From Streptomyces clavifer (GTDB lineage: Bacteria; Actinomycetota; Actinomycetes; Streptomycetales; Streptomycetaceae), in assembly GCA_014651175.1 (NCBI GenBank), contig BMWJ01000016.1:62001-126000 (forward strand): DNA of 64,000 bases. The letters are read 5' to 3'. The position numbers and the translations under genes were made by a program. Of this stretch, positions 52,257-60,393 are shown piece after piece. The notes beneath the pieces are model-generated. The model worked only from the letters and a program-made list of their open reading frames with translations, was not told the DNA's origin and did no database searches. Position 1 is the stretch's first letter. Each line of letters starts with the position of its first letter.

Positions 52257-53195
52257 CTACCGCGCTTCGGCGAAGCGCGCCACGTGCTCGTCGCTCAGCC
52301 GTACACGGCGTGCGGCAAGTGCCTCCTCGATCTGCTCCACCCGGCTCGCACCGACGATGGGCTCGATCCCCTGACGCATGAGCCACGCGAGGACGACCTG
52401 ATTCCTCGTGGCCGAGAGCTCGCCGGCGACGTCGTCCAGGACCGCGAGCACCCGGGTGGTCCCGGGGTGATCATAGGTTCGCGGAAGCGGCTTGTCCGCG
52501 CGTACGTAGGAACCCCACAGCAGCGAGCTGTACGACCACACGGCGAGCCCCTCCGACCGTGCGAGGTCCAAGTCCTCGGCTGTCAGCAGGCGGTGGCCGC
52601 CCTCCGCGACGGGGGAGAGGGGGCGCGGCTGCACGAGCGAGTGGCGCAGTTGCAGGGCCGACCACGGTTCCACGCCCTGCTCCCGCGCGAGCGACCGCGC
52701 GCGCTCGACGCGCCAGGCGGCATGGTTGGCGGCGCCGACCCGCAGAGCCACTCCCTTCGCGACCAGGTCCCCGAAGGCGCCGACCGTCTCCTCAAGCGGT
52801 ACGGTCCGGTCCTCGGCGTGGGCCCAGAGCAGGTCGACGTGATCGACCCCGAGACGCTCCAGGCTCTCCTCGACGCCGGTGTGGACGGCGCGGGCCGAGA
52901 GTCCTTCGGCGCTCTCCGGCCAGGAGTGCGGAACCAGCGGATTCTGCCGGACCTTCGTCGCGATCCGCACCGAGTCGCGCGCACCGGGGCGGGCCCTGAG
53001 CCACGCGCCGATGACGCGCTCGCTGGCGCCGCCCGCGCCGCTGGGATCGGTCCAGAAGGAGTAGCAGTTCGCGGTGTCGAGCCAGGTCCCGCCGCCGGCG
53101 ACGAAGGAGTCGAGGATCGCGAAGGCCCGGTCGGAGTCGACGCGGGTGCCGAAGTCCATCGTCCCGAGGACGATCTGGGGGTCGTTGGTGTTCAT
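52257..53195 (-). CDS. Aldo/keto reductase
   Basis: A 312-residue NADPH-dependent reductase. The catalytic tetrad is Asp and Tyr in WLDTANCYSFW (about 38-48), Lys in IATKVRQ (about 80), and a His in LLWAHAED (about 126). The C-terminal NADP loop is PIVGASRVEQIEEAL (about 285-299). It reduces aldehydes or ketones. The start has no Shine-Dalgarno; the -10 of a MerR-type promoter ends 6 bases before the ATG, so the mRNA is probably leaderless. It forms an operon with merR. Confidence 0.93.
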   Translation of the reverse strand: MNTNDPQIVLGTMDFGTRVDSDRAFAILDSFVAGGGTWLDTANCYSFWTDPSGAGGASERVIGAWLRARPGARDSVRIATKVRQNPLVPHSWPESAEGLSARAVHTGVEESLERLGVDHVDLLWAHAEDRTVPLEETVGAFGDLVAKGVALRVGAANHAAWRVERARSLAREQGVEPWSALQLRHSLVQPRPLSPVAEGGHRLLTAEDLDLARSEGLAVWSYSSLLWGSYVRADKPLPRTYDHPGTTRVLAVLDDVAGELSATRNQVVLAWLMRQGIEPIVGASRVEQIEEALAARRVRLSDEHVARFAEAR

Positions 53196-53201
53196 GTCCC
53201 C

Positions 53202-53232
53202 ATGCTCGGACCTGGAGCGCGCACCAGGTCAA
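53202..53232 (-). promoter_or_regulatory. MerR-type promoter with 19-bp spacer
   Basis: On the minus strand, TTGACC (53232-53227) and GAGCAT (53207-53202) are 19 bases apart. A dyad ACCTGG / CCAGGT (53210-53215, 53224-53229) lies within and overlaps the -35. The overlong spacer with an internal dyad is the hallmark of MerR-activated promoters. Confidence 0.8.
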
Positions 53233-53353
53233 GAGCAGGTCTGGGGACGTTCCGGCACTCGGCCTCCGCACCCGCGTGACGGCGCCGTCGTGACACCTCC
53301 GTGCCCCCCGGCGCCCCTGTGCGGGCAGCGGCGCGCGGTCGTACGCTGCCCGT

Positions 53354-53902
53354 GTGCACAGTGTGGAACTGCTGCCCGACCGGGCGACCGACCGTGCCGT
53401 CCGGGACGTGTGGCGCCGGCTGGCGGACGAGGGCCTGCCCAGCCAGGCCGCGCACCGGCATCCGACCAACCGGCCGCACCTCACCCTCGCCACGTCGGAT
53501 GCCCTCCCCGCCGAGGTCCGTGCCCGGCTCGGAGAGGTGTTCGCCGGTCTGCCCGTCCCGCTGCACCTCGACGGGCTCCTGCGCTTTCCCGGCCGGACGC
53601 GGGTACTGGCCTGGGCGGTCCGGCCCGACGACGTTCTGCTGAACCTGCACGAGACGGTGTGGCGGATCGTGCGCGAGGCGCCGGAGAGCGGCCGTCCCAA
53701 CCCGCTCCTCGACCCGGCGCGCTGGGTCCCGCACATCACCCTCGGCCGTGGACGCGACGCGGTGTGGACCACTTCGGACGACAGGCTGCTTCCCGCCACG
53801 GTGGACGCGTCGACAGCTGCGACGGGCCGGTGGACCGAAGCCCGGTACTACGACTCGGTCGCCCGCACCACGGGCCGTCTGGGCCCGCGCCCAAGGCCCT
53901 GA
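53354..53902 (+). CDS. 2'-5' RNA ligase family protein (2H phosphoesterase)
   Basis: A 182-residue protein with both HxT motifs of the 2H family: HLTLA (about 43) and HITLG (about 126), which face each other in the bilobal fold. Family members act on 2'-5' RNA linkages or cyclic phosphates. The GTG at 53354 is preceded by TACGCT (53342-53347) with 6 bases between, so a leaderless transcript is likely. It is alone on its strand between the aldo/keto reductase and a hypothetical gene. Confidence 0.9.
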   Translation: MHSVELLPDRATDRAVRDVWRRLADEGLPSQAAHRHPTNRPHLTLATSDALPAEVRARLGEVFAGLPVPLHLDGLLRFPGRTRVLAWAVRPDDVLLNLHETVWRIVREAPESGRPNPLLDPARWVPHITLGRGRDAVWTTSDDRLLPATVDASTAATGRWTEARYYDSVARTTGRLGPRPRP

Positions 53903-54056
53903 TGAGCGGGCTTACAGGGCCGGCCCGCCTCGCGGGCAAGCCGCGCCGCTCGCGCTCCGGGGTGACCGCCGGCTGTCGACGACCTGGCTCAGCCCGTCAC
54001 CGGCGGCAGCGGGGGGCGGATCCCGGCGGCATCGCGCGATGCCGCCCGGCCCATGG

Positions 54057-54674
54057 CTACCGGTGGGCGCCCCGTCGGCGTTCGCTGCGCCGTAGTGCGC
54101 GACGCCGGGCACCCGGCAGGGCGTCGGCCAACTCGCCCACCAGGGCGACGTCATGGCACACGCTGTCCCGGCCGCCGCGGCACCACCACACCGGTGGGCC
54201 GGCCGCGTCAGTTGCACCCTCGTACCAGCCGTCAGTGGTCCCCGCGGGGCGAGGGTGCATCCCGATCCTGTGTTCCGGGCAGGCCGGCCACACCTGTCGG
54301 AGCAACTCCATGACGGTCGACTGCGCCGCGTCGGCGACCACCGTCAGGACCGTCGTCGCATCGTCCGGCTCCGGCGGGTCGCCCTCCTCCGGATCGCACG
54401 CATTCACCTGGTTGCCGTGCCAACGGCCGTCCGGCATCGCCACGTAGACCTGATCCGAGTCCGCCCCACCCGGCTGCACAGGCTGCCCGGACGCGGACGG
54501 CACGACGAACAGCACCAGCGCCTCTCGACCCGGCATGGCCGCCAGCAGGTCTCGGTTGACCGCGGCGAGCGCAGCCTCCAGCACGGGCCACCGGCCGGGC
54601 TCCGCACGCCGGGGCTCCGGGAGATGCCGCCCGTCATGACCGGGGCCGATGCTGGAGTACGAGAAGAAGTTCAC
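54057..54674 (-). CDS. Hypothetical protein
   Basis: A 205-residue protein I do not recognise. It has a globular look: LEAALAAVNRDLLAAMPGREALVLFVVPSAS (about 28-58), then DSDQVYVAMPDGRWHGNQVNACDPEEGDPPEPDDATTVLTVVADAAQSTVMELL, and a Trp/Cys-rich end with HPRPAGTTDGWYEGA, PPVWWCRGG and RDSVCHDVALVGEL. There is no signal peptide or transmembrane helix. The GTG at 54674 is the best start available, but its ribosome-binding site is weak. The C-terminal part resembles proteins that begin with a VWxCR motif, without a known role. Confidence 0.7.
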   Translation of the reverse strand: MNFFSYSSIGPGHDGRHLPEPRRAEPGRWPVLEAALAAVNRDLLAAMPGREALVLFVVPSASGQPVQPGGADSDQVYVAMPDGRWHGNQVNACDPEEGDPPEPDDATTVLTVVADAAQSTVMELLRQVWPACPEHRIGMHPRPAGTTDGWYEGATDAAGPPVWWCRGGRDSVCHDVALVGELADALPGARRRALRRSERRRGAHR

Positions 54675-54727
54675 CGGGACATCGTCGCAGCCACGTACTC
54701 CTTCGCCGTCGGCCGAGGGCAGCCGTC

Positions 54728-54961
54728 TCACCCCCACAACCGCAGCTTCTGGGGATTGCGGACCGCCCAGATCCGGGTGACCCGGCCGTCGGCGACCGCG
54801 AACGAGGCCACCGTCATGACGGCGCCCGCACGCCGGGGCCACCAGGCCCGCCACACCGTTGACCGACCGCTCCTCCAGCTCGAGGCCGGGAGCCCTCCCG
54901 GCGACGGCGACCATGTACCGGGCGATGCGCGCGCCGCCTTCGACCGGGCGCAGGACGGCAC
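54728..54961 (-). pseudogene. Remnant of an ECF sigma factor (SigJ-type) C-terminal domain
   Basis: Minus-strand frames give AVLRPVEGGARIARYMVAVA, then GRAPGLELEERSVNGVAGLVA, then after a one-base shift near 54823-54827 AVMTVASFAVADGRVTRI and WAVRNPQKLRLWG, ending at 54728. This is the SnoaL-like tail carried by SigJ-type ECF sigma factors. The sigma-2 and sigma-4 regions are missing, so only about 78 of an expected 290-300 residues remain. Removing one G from the shifted spot restores the frame. The upstream boundary coincides with a terminator hairpin. Confidence 0.75.
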
Positions 54962-54993
54962 GGGGTGCGACGGACCCGGACCGTCGCACCCCG
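54961..54993. terminator. 13-bp hairpin terminator of the LacI cluster
   Basis: CGGGGTGCGACGG pairs perfectly with its complement across a 7-base loop, 9 bases past the stop of the Tat-exported hydrolase gene. It ends the cluster read leftwards from 63 kb. Confidence 0.85.
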
Positions 54994-55001
54994 CACCCTC
55001 G

Positions 55002-56096
55002 TCAGCCGCGTGCTACGGCGATGGAGCCCTGGAGCCGCTCGCCCGCCTCGTAGACCATGTACGGCACTCCCCGGTCCGTCCCGAAGCTCGGCGAGGCGCT
55101 GCGGCCGTTCTCCGGCGCGGCGGCGCCGGAGTCGTAGAAGACGCCGAGGTGGTCGCGGCGGGTGAAGTCGTTGCCGACCTCGGTGATCAGCAGATTGCCG
55201 CCGTTCTCCTTGCCGGTGTTGTAGACGACGTAGGTGCTCCCGTTCCGGCTCAGCAGGTGCGGGCCGCCGATGTTGTTCGAGCCGACGTCGGAATGGCGCA
55301 CGAGCGGCTGCTGGTCGAAGGCCCAGTCGCGGCCGTCCTTCGACCAGCCCCAGGCGATGTCACGGTGGTTGGACTGGTTGTTGAGCATGAAGAGCATCAC
55401 GTAGCGCGCGCCGCGCGAGGGCAGGTCGTGCCGGAAGACGCGGGCGTACGAGGTCTCGCTGCTGCCCGCCGGCATCATCGCCGTGGTGAGCACCACCTTG
55501 TCGTACGTGAAGGTGATGCCGTCCTTGGAACGGGCGAGCCGGGTCGTGCCGTTCTCGCCGTGGAAGTAGAGCCAGAGCTCCTTGACGTCCTCGTTCCAGA
55601 GGACGTGAGGGGACGCGACATGGCTGACCTTGTAGTGCGGCTGCCAGTTGTTGGAGACGATCGGATTCGCCCTGTACTCGGTGAACGGGCCCTCCAGGGA
55701 GTTGCCGTAGGCCAGGCAGATACCCCCGGGGGCGTCGTGCGGGCCGTAGTAGAGGTAGTAGCGGCCGAGCGGATTCGCCAGCTTGTCGTAGACGCCCCGG
55801 ACGCACGGGAAGATGATCTCGCCGGTCGGGTTGTACTTCAACCGGGAAGGCGTCAGCAGCGTCTTCACGTAGCGGTAGTCGGGGAATCCTCCGGGGGCCG
55901 CCGCGACCGCTCCGGTACCTTCCCCGGCGAGGCCCGGGGCCGCGGCGGCACTGCCCGCGGCGCCGGTGGCGATCAGTCCGGCGGTGGCCGCGGCTCCGGC
56001 GGCCGTGCCCCGCAGGAAGACCCTCCGGCTCGGCTGCCGCGCACCGGGAGCGGCCTGCGGGTCGTCGTGCTGTGCGTCGTGGTCGTGCTGTGTCAT
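55002..56096 (-). CDS. Tat-exported five-bladed beta-propeller glycoside hydrolase-like protein
   Basis: A 364-residue exported protein. The N-terminus carries a Tat signal, PSRRVFLRGTAAGAAATAGLIATGAAGSAAAA (SRRVFL, cut near 53). The mature part shows beta-propeller blades of the GH43/GH32/GH117-like class: GRYYLYYGPHDAPGGICLAYGNSLEGPFTEY, VSHVASPHVLWNEDVKELWLYFHGENGTTRLARSKDGITF, SDVGSNNIGGPHLLSRNGSTYVVYN. Acidic and His residues in these blades could be catalytic, but the family is not fixed. It is the last gene of the LacI cluster, followed by a terminator. The substrate is unknown. Confidence 0.8.
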   Translation of the reverse strand: MTQHDHDAQHDDPQAAPGARQPSRRVFLRGTAAGAAATAGLIATGAAGSAAAAPGLAGEGTGAVAAAPGGFPDYRYVKTLLTPSRLKYNPTGEIIFPCVRGVYDKLANPLGRYYLYYGPHDAPGGICLAYGNSLEGPFTEYRANPIVSNNWQPHYKVSHVASPHVLWNEDVKELWLYFHGENGTTRLARSKDGITFTYDKVVLTTAMMPAGSSETSYARVFRHDLPSRGARYVMLFMLNNQSNHRDIAWGWSKDGRDWAFDQQPLVRHSDVGSNNIGGPHLLSRNGSTYVVYNTGKENGGNLLITEVGNDFTRRDHLGVFYDSGAAAPENGRSASPSFGTDRGVPYMVYEAGERLQGSIAVARG

Positions 56097-56171
56097 GTCG
56101 TGCTCCGTCCCGAGGAGTGAGAGATCACAGGTGACTGGGGGTGAGGCAGTGCAGGTGGCCGAGGGCGGAGG

Positions 56172-57452
56172 TCACAGGTAACTGGCGGCGGTGACACAGA
56201 ATCCGCCCAGGGCGACGGCCCAGACGTACGGCAGGGTCCGCAGCATCACCTGCTGCGGGGTCACCCCGGCGTACTGGGCGCTCCAGACGGTCTGCGTGCT
56301 GGTGGGGTCCGACACCCCGAAGACCTGGTTGTACGAGGTGGCGAGGCCCAGTACGGCCACCGCCGGGTAGATGCCGGCCGCGATGAGGACACCGGCGATG
56401 CCCGCACCGAGGCCGTAGACGTTCAGCGGTCCCCGGTACAGGCAGAGCGGTACGAGCAGGGTGAACACCACGACGAACAGCACCGGGTTCTGCGGGCTGA
56501 CGGCCTTGACCAGCGGCTCCAGCGACTCCACGGCGCCCGGCAGCTTCACCGCGGCCAGCAGGATGCCGATGGCGATGAACAGCACGATGGGTGCCGCCGC
56601 GACCTCGAACGCGCCGTACAGCGTCCGCAGCAGCCGCTTGTTCATCTCGCGCGGCCGGGTGGTGGTGACCAGCGCGTACAGGACACCGGCCAGCATCGAG
56701 GGCAGGATCGCGACCTCGAAGCCGAGCGCGAGGACCAGGGGAACGAGCGGGGTGAGCAGTGCGTACCAGGGTGCGTCGCCCAACTGCCTGCGCCGCGACA
56801 CGGGTGCGGCGGAAGCAGACCGCAGGGACCACGCGTGCTCCACTCCGCGTCGCCGCGTCTCGACGAGGACGAAGAGGACGGCGGCGGCCAACGCGAAGGG
56901 GAACAGCTTCATCATGAAGCCCCGCACCGTGTCGACGGGCAGTTCGAGAGCGGTGGAGAAGAACTGCCAGATGGGCAGCTCGAAGGGCATCCCGGCGGCG
57001 ATGCCCATCAGGATCGTGCCGGCCGCGGTGACCTTGGGGATGCCGACGGCGATCATGGCGGGGATGCCGATGATGCCGGCGAGCATTGCGGCCGGGGCCG
57101 ATCCGGTGACCGTTCCGACCAGGGTGGAGACGGCGAGGACGCCGAGGGCGACCACGACCGGCCGGTCCCCGCCGAACTCGACGATCTTGCGGACGAGGGT
57201 GCCCGCGATGCCGGTCTCGTCGAGGAGTCTGCCCAGCCAGGAACCGAGCAGGATCGCGATCATCGTGGCGGCGAGCATCGGCGCGCCGCCCTGGACGACC
57301 GTGTCCAGCACACTGTTCTCGCCGGTCAGTGGGGCACCCGCGACGAAGGCGATGACGACGGCGAGGATGACGAGCGCGAAGGCGGTGGGCAGTCTGCGGG
57401 TGAGCATCGCGGCGACTCCGGCCGCCATGACAAGAAGGATGACGACGCCCAT
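56172..57452 (-). CDS. Integral membrane permease (organic anion/gluconate-type symporter)
   Basis: A 426-residue protein with about eleven to twelve transmembrane helices. Repeated motifs VVQGGAPMLAATMIAILLGSWLGRLLDETGIAGTLVRKIVEFGGDRP and GTVTGSAPAAMLAGIIGIPAMIAVGIPKVTAAGTILMG fit CitMHS/GntP-like transporters of carboxylates or sugar acids (ion-transporter superfamily). It starts 4 bases after the stop of the unknown 206-residue gene, so the two are coupled. It would import or export the small acid handled by the cluster's enzymes (inference). Confidence 0.86.
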   Translation of the reverse strand: MGVVILLVMAAGVAAMLTRRLPTAFALVILAVVIAFVAGAPLTGENSVLDTVVQGGAPMLAATMIAILLGSWLGRLLDETGIAGTLVRKIVEFGGDRPVVVALGVLAVSTLVGTVTGSAPAAMLAGIIGIPAMIAVGIPKVTAAGTILMGIAAGMPFELPIWQFFSTALELPVDTVRGFMMKLFPFALAAAVLFVLVETRRRGVEHAWSLRSASAAPVSRRRQLGDAPWYALLTPLVPLVLALGFEVAILPSMLAGVLYALVTTTRPREMNKRLLRTLYGAFEVAAAPIVLFIAIGILLAAVKLPGAVESLEPLVKAVSPQNPVLFVVVFTLLVPLCLYRGPLNVYGLGAGIAGVLIAAGIYPAVAVLGLATSYNQVFGVSDPTSTQTVWSAQYAGVTPQQVMLRTLPYVWAVALGGFCVTAASYL

Positions 57453-57456
57453 GGCG

Positions 57457-58077
57457 TTACTTCTCTCTTCCGTGCGGGGATCCGTGCTGCGGCTCGGCAG
57501 CGGTGGCCAGGGCGGCCGTCAGCAGGAGCGGGCTGCGGCCCAGACCGCAGGCGGTACGGGCGTGGGAATGGGCGGCGATCTCGTCGGCGCCGGCGACATG
57601 GCCGTACAGGCGGTGACGGCCCGCGCGCAGCACGACATGGTCCAGAGCCAGCTTCAGGTCCTTCTTCGCCTGACCGTGGTGGAGCCGCTCGTGCACCGCC
57701 TCGTGCGCGATGGCCGCCGCCCGTACCGACCCGGCCGGGTACCAGTGGCGCCAGCCGAGCCGGTCCGTCAGCTCCTCGGCGAGAGTCAGGGTGTCCGTGA
57801 ACAGTTCGACGGTCGGCACCGGCTTGGACGTGTAGCGCGCGAGGAGGCCCTTCGCCAGGCCGCCGTCGCTCTCCACCACCCGGGCCGTGGAGGCCGCGGG
57901 CGCGAGCGCCGAACCGTACGCGTCGGCCGCCCGCGCCCAGCGACGCAGCAGCTCCGGGTCGCGGCCCTCGTGCGTGGGGGTGTTCGCGAGCAGCCGCACA
58001 CCGAACTCGACGTCGTCGAGAGCGGCGAGTTCCTCCATCGCCGCGCGTGCCGCCCGGCCGGGCGGGACGGCCGTCAT
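57457..58077 (-). CDS. Hypothetical protein coupled to the oxoprolinase-like gene
   Basis: A 206-residue protein of unrecognised family. It is soluble, with PPGRAARAAMEELAALDDVEFGVRLLANTPTHEGRDPELLRRWARAADAY (about 4-53), YTSKPVPTVELFTDTLTLAEELTDRLGWRHWYPAGSVRAAAIAHEAVHERLHHGQAKKDLKLALDHVVLRAGRHRLYGHVAGADEIAAHSHARTA (about 82-180). The HEAVHERLHH stretch holds four His/Glu side chains that could bind a metal. Its ATG overlaps the oxoprolinase-like stop (ATGA). Close coupling suggests a subunit or partner of that enzyme, perhaps in place of HyuB. This is inference. Confidence 0.85.
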   Translation of the reverse strand: MTAVPPGRAARAAMEELAALDDVEFGVRLLANTPTHEGRDPELLRRWARAADAYGSALAPAASTARVVESDGGLAKGLLARYTSKPVPTVELFTDTLTLAEELTDRLGWRHWYPAGSVRAAAIAHEAVHERLHHGQAKKDLKLALDHVVLRAGRHRLYGHVAGADEIAAHSHARTACGLGRSPLLLTAALATAAEPQHGSPHGREK

Positions 58078-60203
58078 GAGCGTATCTCCACGACGGCGAC
58101 GACGGGCTCGTCGGCAGCGCGGGCGCGCAGTTCGCTGCGGGCGAGCGCGAGCAGCGGCTGAGGGTCCAGCACACCGGACAGGTCGGCGATCCGGGAGCCG
58201 AGCAGGAGTCGCAGTGCCGGGGCGCGGACACCGCCGTCGCCGTACGACGTGGCCTCCTTCACCAGACCGGCGAGGACTTCGGGGGCCCGCCCGACCGTGG
58301 TGGTCTCCACCCGGGCGTCCGGTGCGTGGAGCCGCACGACGCCGTCCGCGTCGACGACCCGCACCGGGTGGCGGTCCGGTCGGAACCGGCGGCGCACGTC
58401 GGTGCCGTACACGGTGTGGGCGGGGGTGCCCGCGAGTATCCGCACCGATGCCGGGTCTGCTCTCAGACTGTCGGCGGCGGCGCGCAGCCGGTCCGTCTCG
58501 TCGGCCCGGTGGGCGCGGTCCTGCGTACGCAGCTCGGTGGCGCCGGTCGCGACGGCCCGCACGGTGCTGGTCTGCGGATCGACCGTGACCTCCACCTCCA
58601 CACCGTCGGCTGCGGCGCCCTGGGCGACGACAGCGGCCTCCGCCTCGGCGCGCACGGCCAGGATCTGCTCCTGGCCGGCCCCCGGGATGATGCGTTCGAC
58701 CTGCTCCCGGATGAGGGCGAGGGCCACACCGATGGGGCTGATCACCTCGTTGTGACGGGCGATCCTGCCCTCCTGCCCGGTGACGGACGCGAGGTGGGGA
58801 GTGACGGAGGCAGCGCCTCCGCCTCCGCCGACGAGCACCGCGGTGTCCTTGTCCAGGCGGTAGTCGCGCATCATCGCGTCGACCACGGACCTGACCTGTG
58901 CGGTGCCCGCGTCCAGGATCCTCGCTGCCGCCGTGGCGACGTCCGTGCCGAGCAGGGCGGCCAGCGGGGCGATCGCGGCCTCGGCCACGGCCGGGTCGCA
59001 CTGGGCGAAGTCCCCGTCCGGCACCCGTCCCAGGGCGTTGGCCGCGCAGGTCATGGTGACGGCGAAGCGCCCGCCTGCGGCGTCGATCACCGCGTAGTCG
59101 GCGGGGTCGTCGTCCATCGGACGGATCGTGGTGACCTTCGCGTCGCGCAGGTCGTCCAAGCCGGCGAAGCAGGCGTACGACAGCCCCGCGATGTGCGCGC
59201 TGCGCGGTCCGACGCCGGTAATCCTGCCGCCCGCGACACGGACCATCGAGCCGCCGCCGACCCCGACGGTCCTGACGTCGAGCGCCGACAGGTACGACGT
59301 CCTGCCGAGAATGGTGGCGTGCCGGACGGCGACCTTGCCCCGCCGCACGACACTGATGTCCGTGGACGTGCCGCCGGTCTCCAGGAACAGGCCCTCGCTG
59401 ATGCGCTCCTGCATGAGCGCGCCGGCGACCCCCGCCGCCGGCCCGGACAGCACGGTCAGCAGCGGTCTGCGCCGCATTTCGTCCAGCGACATCACTCCGC
59501 CGTCGCAGCGCATCACCATGAGCGGCGCGCTCACACCCGCCTTCGTGATGGAGGCGTCGACGAGGTCGGCGGTGGCGAGCATGCGCGGCAGGATCGCGGC
59601 GTTCACCACGGCGGTCCGGGTGCGCTTGTGGAGCCCGTACAGCGAGGTGATGTCGTGCGCGGCGGTCGTCGGCAGCCCCCGCTCCTCGGCCGCGGCGGCG
59701 ACGGTGTCCTCTCCCTCGGGGCGGTCGACGCTGAACGGCTGGCTGGCGACGACGACTTCGGCGCCCTCCCGGACCAGCGCGTCGAGGGCGGCACCCACGG
59801 CGGGCGCGTCGTCCGGGTCGGCCACATGCCCGTAGACGAGCGGAAGCCGCTTGCCCGGGGTGAGTTCCAGCTTGCGGAACGCGGCCAGCCTGCGGGTGAG
59901 CGTCGCGCTCGGACCTGCGCCTATGCCGATCAGTCCGACAGTGGCGACGTCGCCCTCCAGGAGGGCGTTGGTAGCCTGTGTCGTGCCGTGGGCGAGGAAG
60001 GTCACGTCCTGCGGGGTGTGGCCGGTCTGTTCGAGCAGGCGGTCGAGAGCTTCGACGATGCCGTGGGCGACCCCGTCCTCGTGGTGGTGGCTGGTGGGAA
60101 CCTTCACCTGCCCCAGCAGATTCAGGGTCGTGGCGTCTACGGCCACGGCGTCGGTGAAGGTTCCGCCCACGTCGATGCCGACGCGGATGCGGTGGGTGTT
60201 CAT
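58074..60203 (-). CDS. Hydantoinase/oxoprolinase family protein (HyuA-like)
   Basis: A 709-residue ASKHA-fold protein. It begins RVGIDVGGTFTDAVAV (the DVGGTFTD ATP motif), continues with VTFLAHGTTQATNALLEG, and has GLFLETGGTSTDISVVRRGK (about 295) and AVLVGGGGGAASVTPHLA. These fit HyuA and the N-terminal half of 5-oxoprolinase, which open cyclic amides such as hydantoins or 5-oxoproline with ATP. No HyuB gene is present. GGAGG is about 8 bases before the ATG. It is placed after the FAD oxidoreductase and coupled to the unknown protein. The C-terminus has an extra acidic-basic region beyond the core. Confidence 0.9.
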   Translation of the reverse strand: MNTHRIRVGIDVGGTFTDAVAVDATTLNLLGQVKVPTSHHHEDGVAHGIVEALDRLLEQTGHTPQDVTFLAHGTTQATNALLEGDVATVGLIGIGAGPSATLTRRLAAFRKLELTPGKRLPLVYGHVADPDDAPAVGAALDALVREGAEVVVASQPFSVDRPEGEDTVAAAAEERGLPTTAAHDITSLYGLHKRTRTAVVNAAILPRMLATADLVDASITKAGVSAPLMVMRCDGGVMSLDEMRRRPLLTVLSGPAAGVAGALMQERISEGLFLETGGTSTDISVVRRGKVAVRHATILGRTSYLSALDVRTVGVGGGSMVRVAGGRITGVGPRSAHIAGLSYACFAGLDDLRDAKVTTIRPMDDDPADYAVIDAAGGRFAVTMTCAANALGRVPDGDFAQCDPAVAEAAIAPLAALLGTDVATAAARILDAGTAQVRSVVDAMMRDYRLDKDTAVLVGGGGGAASVTPHLASVTGQEGRIARHNEVISPIGVALALIREQVERIIPGAGQEQILAVRAEAEAAVVAQGAAADGVEVEVTVDPQTSTVRAVATGATELRTQDRAHRADETDRLRAAADSLRADPASVRILAGTPAHTVYGTDVRRRFRPDRHPVRVVDADGVVRLHAPDARVETTTVGRAPEVLAGLVKEATSYGDGGVRAPALRLLLGSRIADLSGVLDPQPLLALARSELRARAADEPVVAVVEIRS

Positions 60204-60393
60204 GGCTGGGCACCTCCTTGTGCGGGTGGGCAGGGGCGAGGGCGGCAGGGCCGGCCGTCGTGAGACGGCCGGGGCCCTGGGCCGGGCGGGTACAGGTGGA
60301 GCTGCGCCCGCCCGGCGCTCCGCCGTCACTCCGGGAGCCGTGCGGTGAAGCGGTGGTGTCGTCCGGGGCGGCGTGAGCCGCCCGGTGGTGGGA

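Noticed and set aside
52257-52386. Extension of the MerR protein upstream to 52386
   Set aside because: The added residues overlap the end of the aldo/keto reductase gene, and AAGGAG places the start at 52233.
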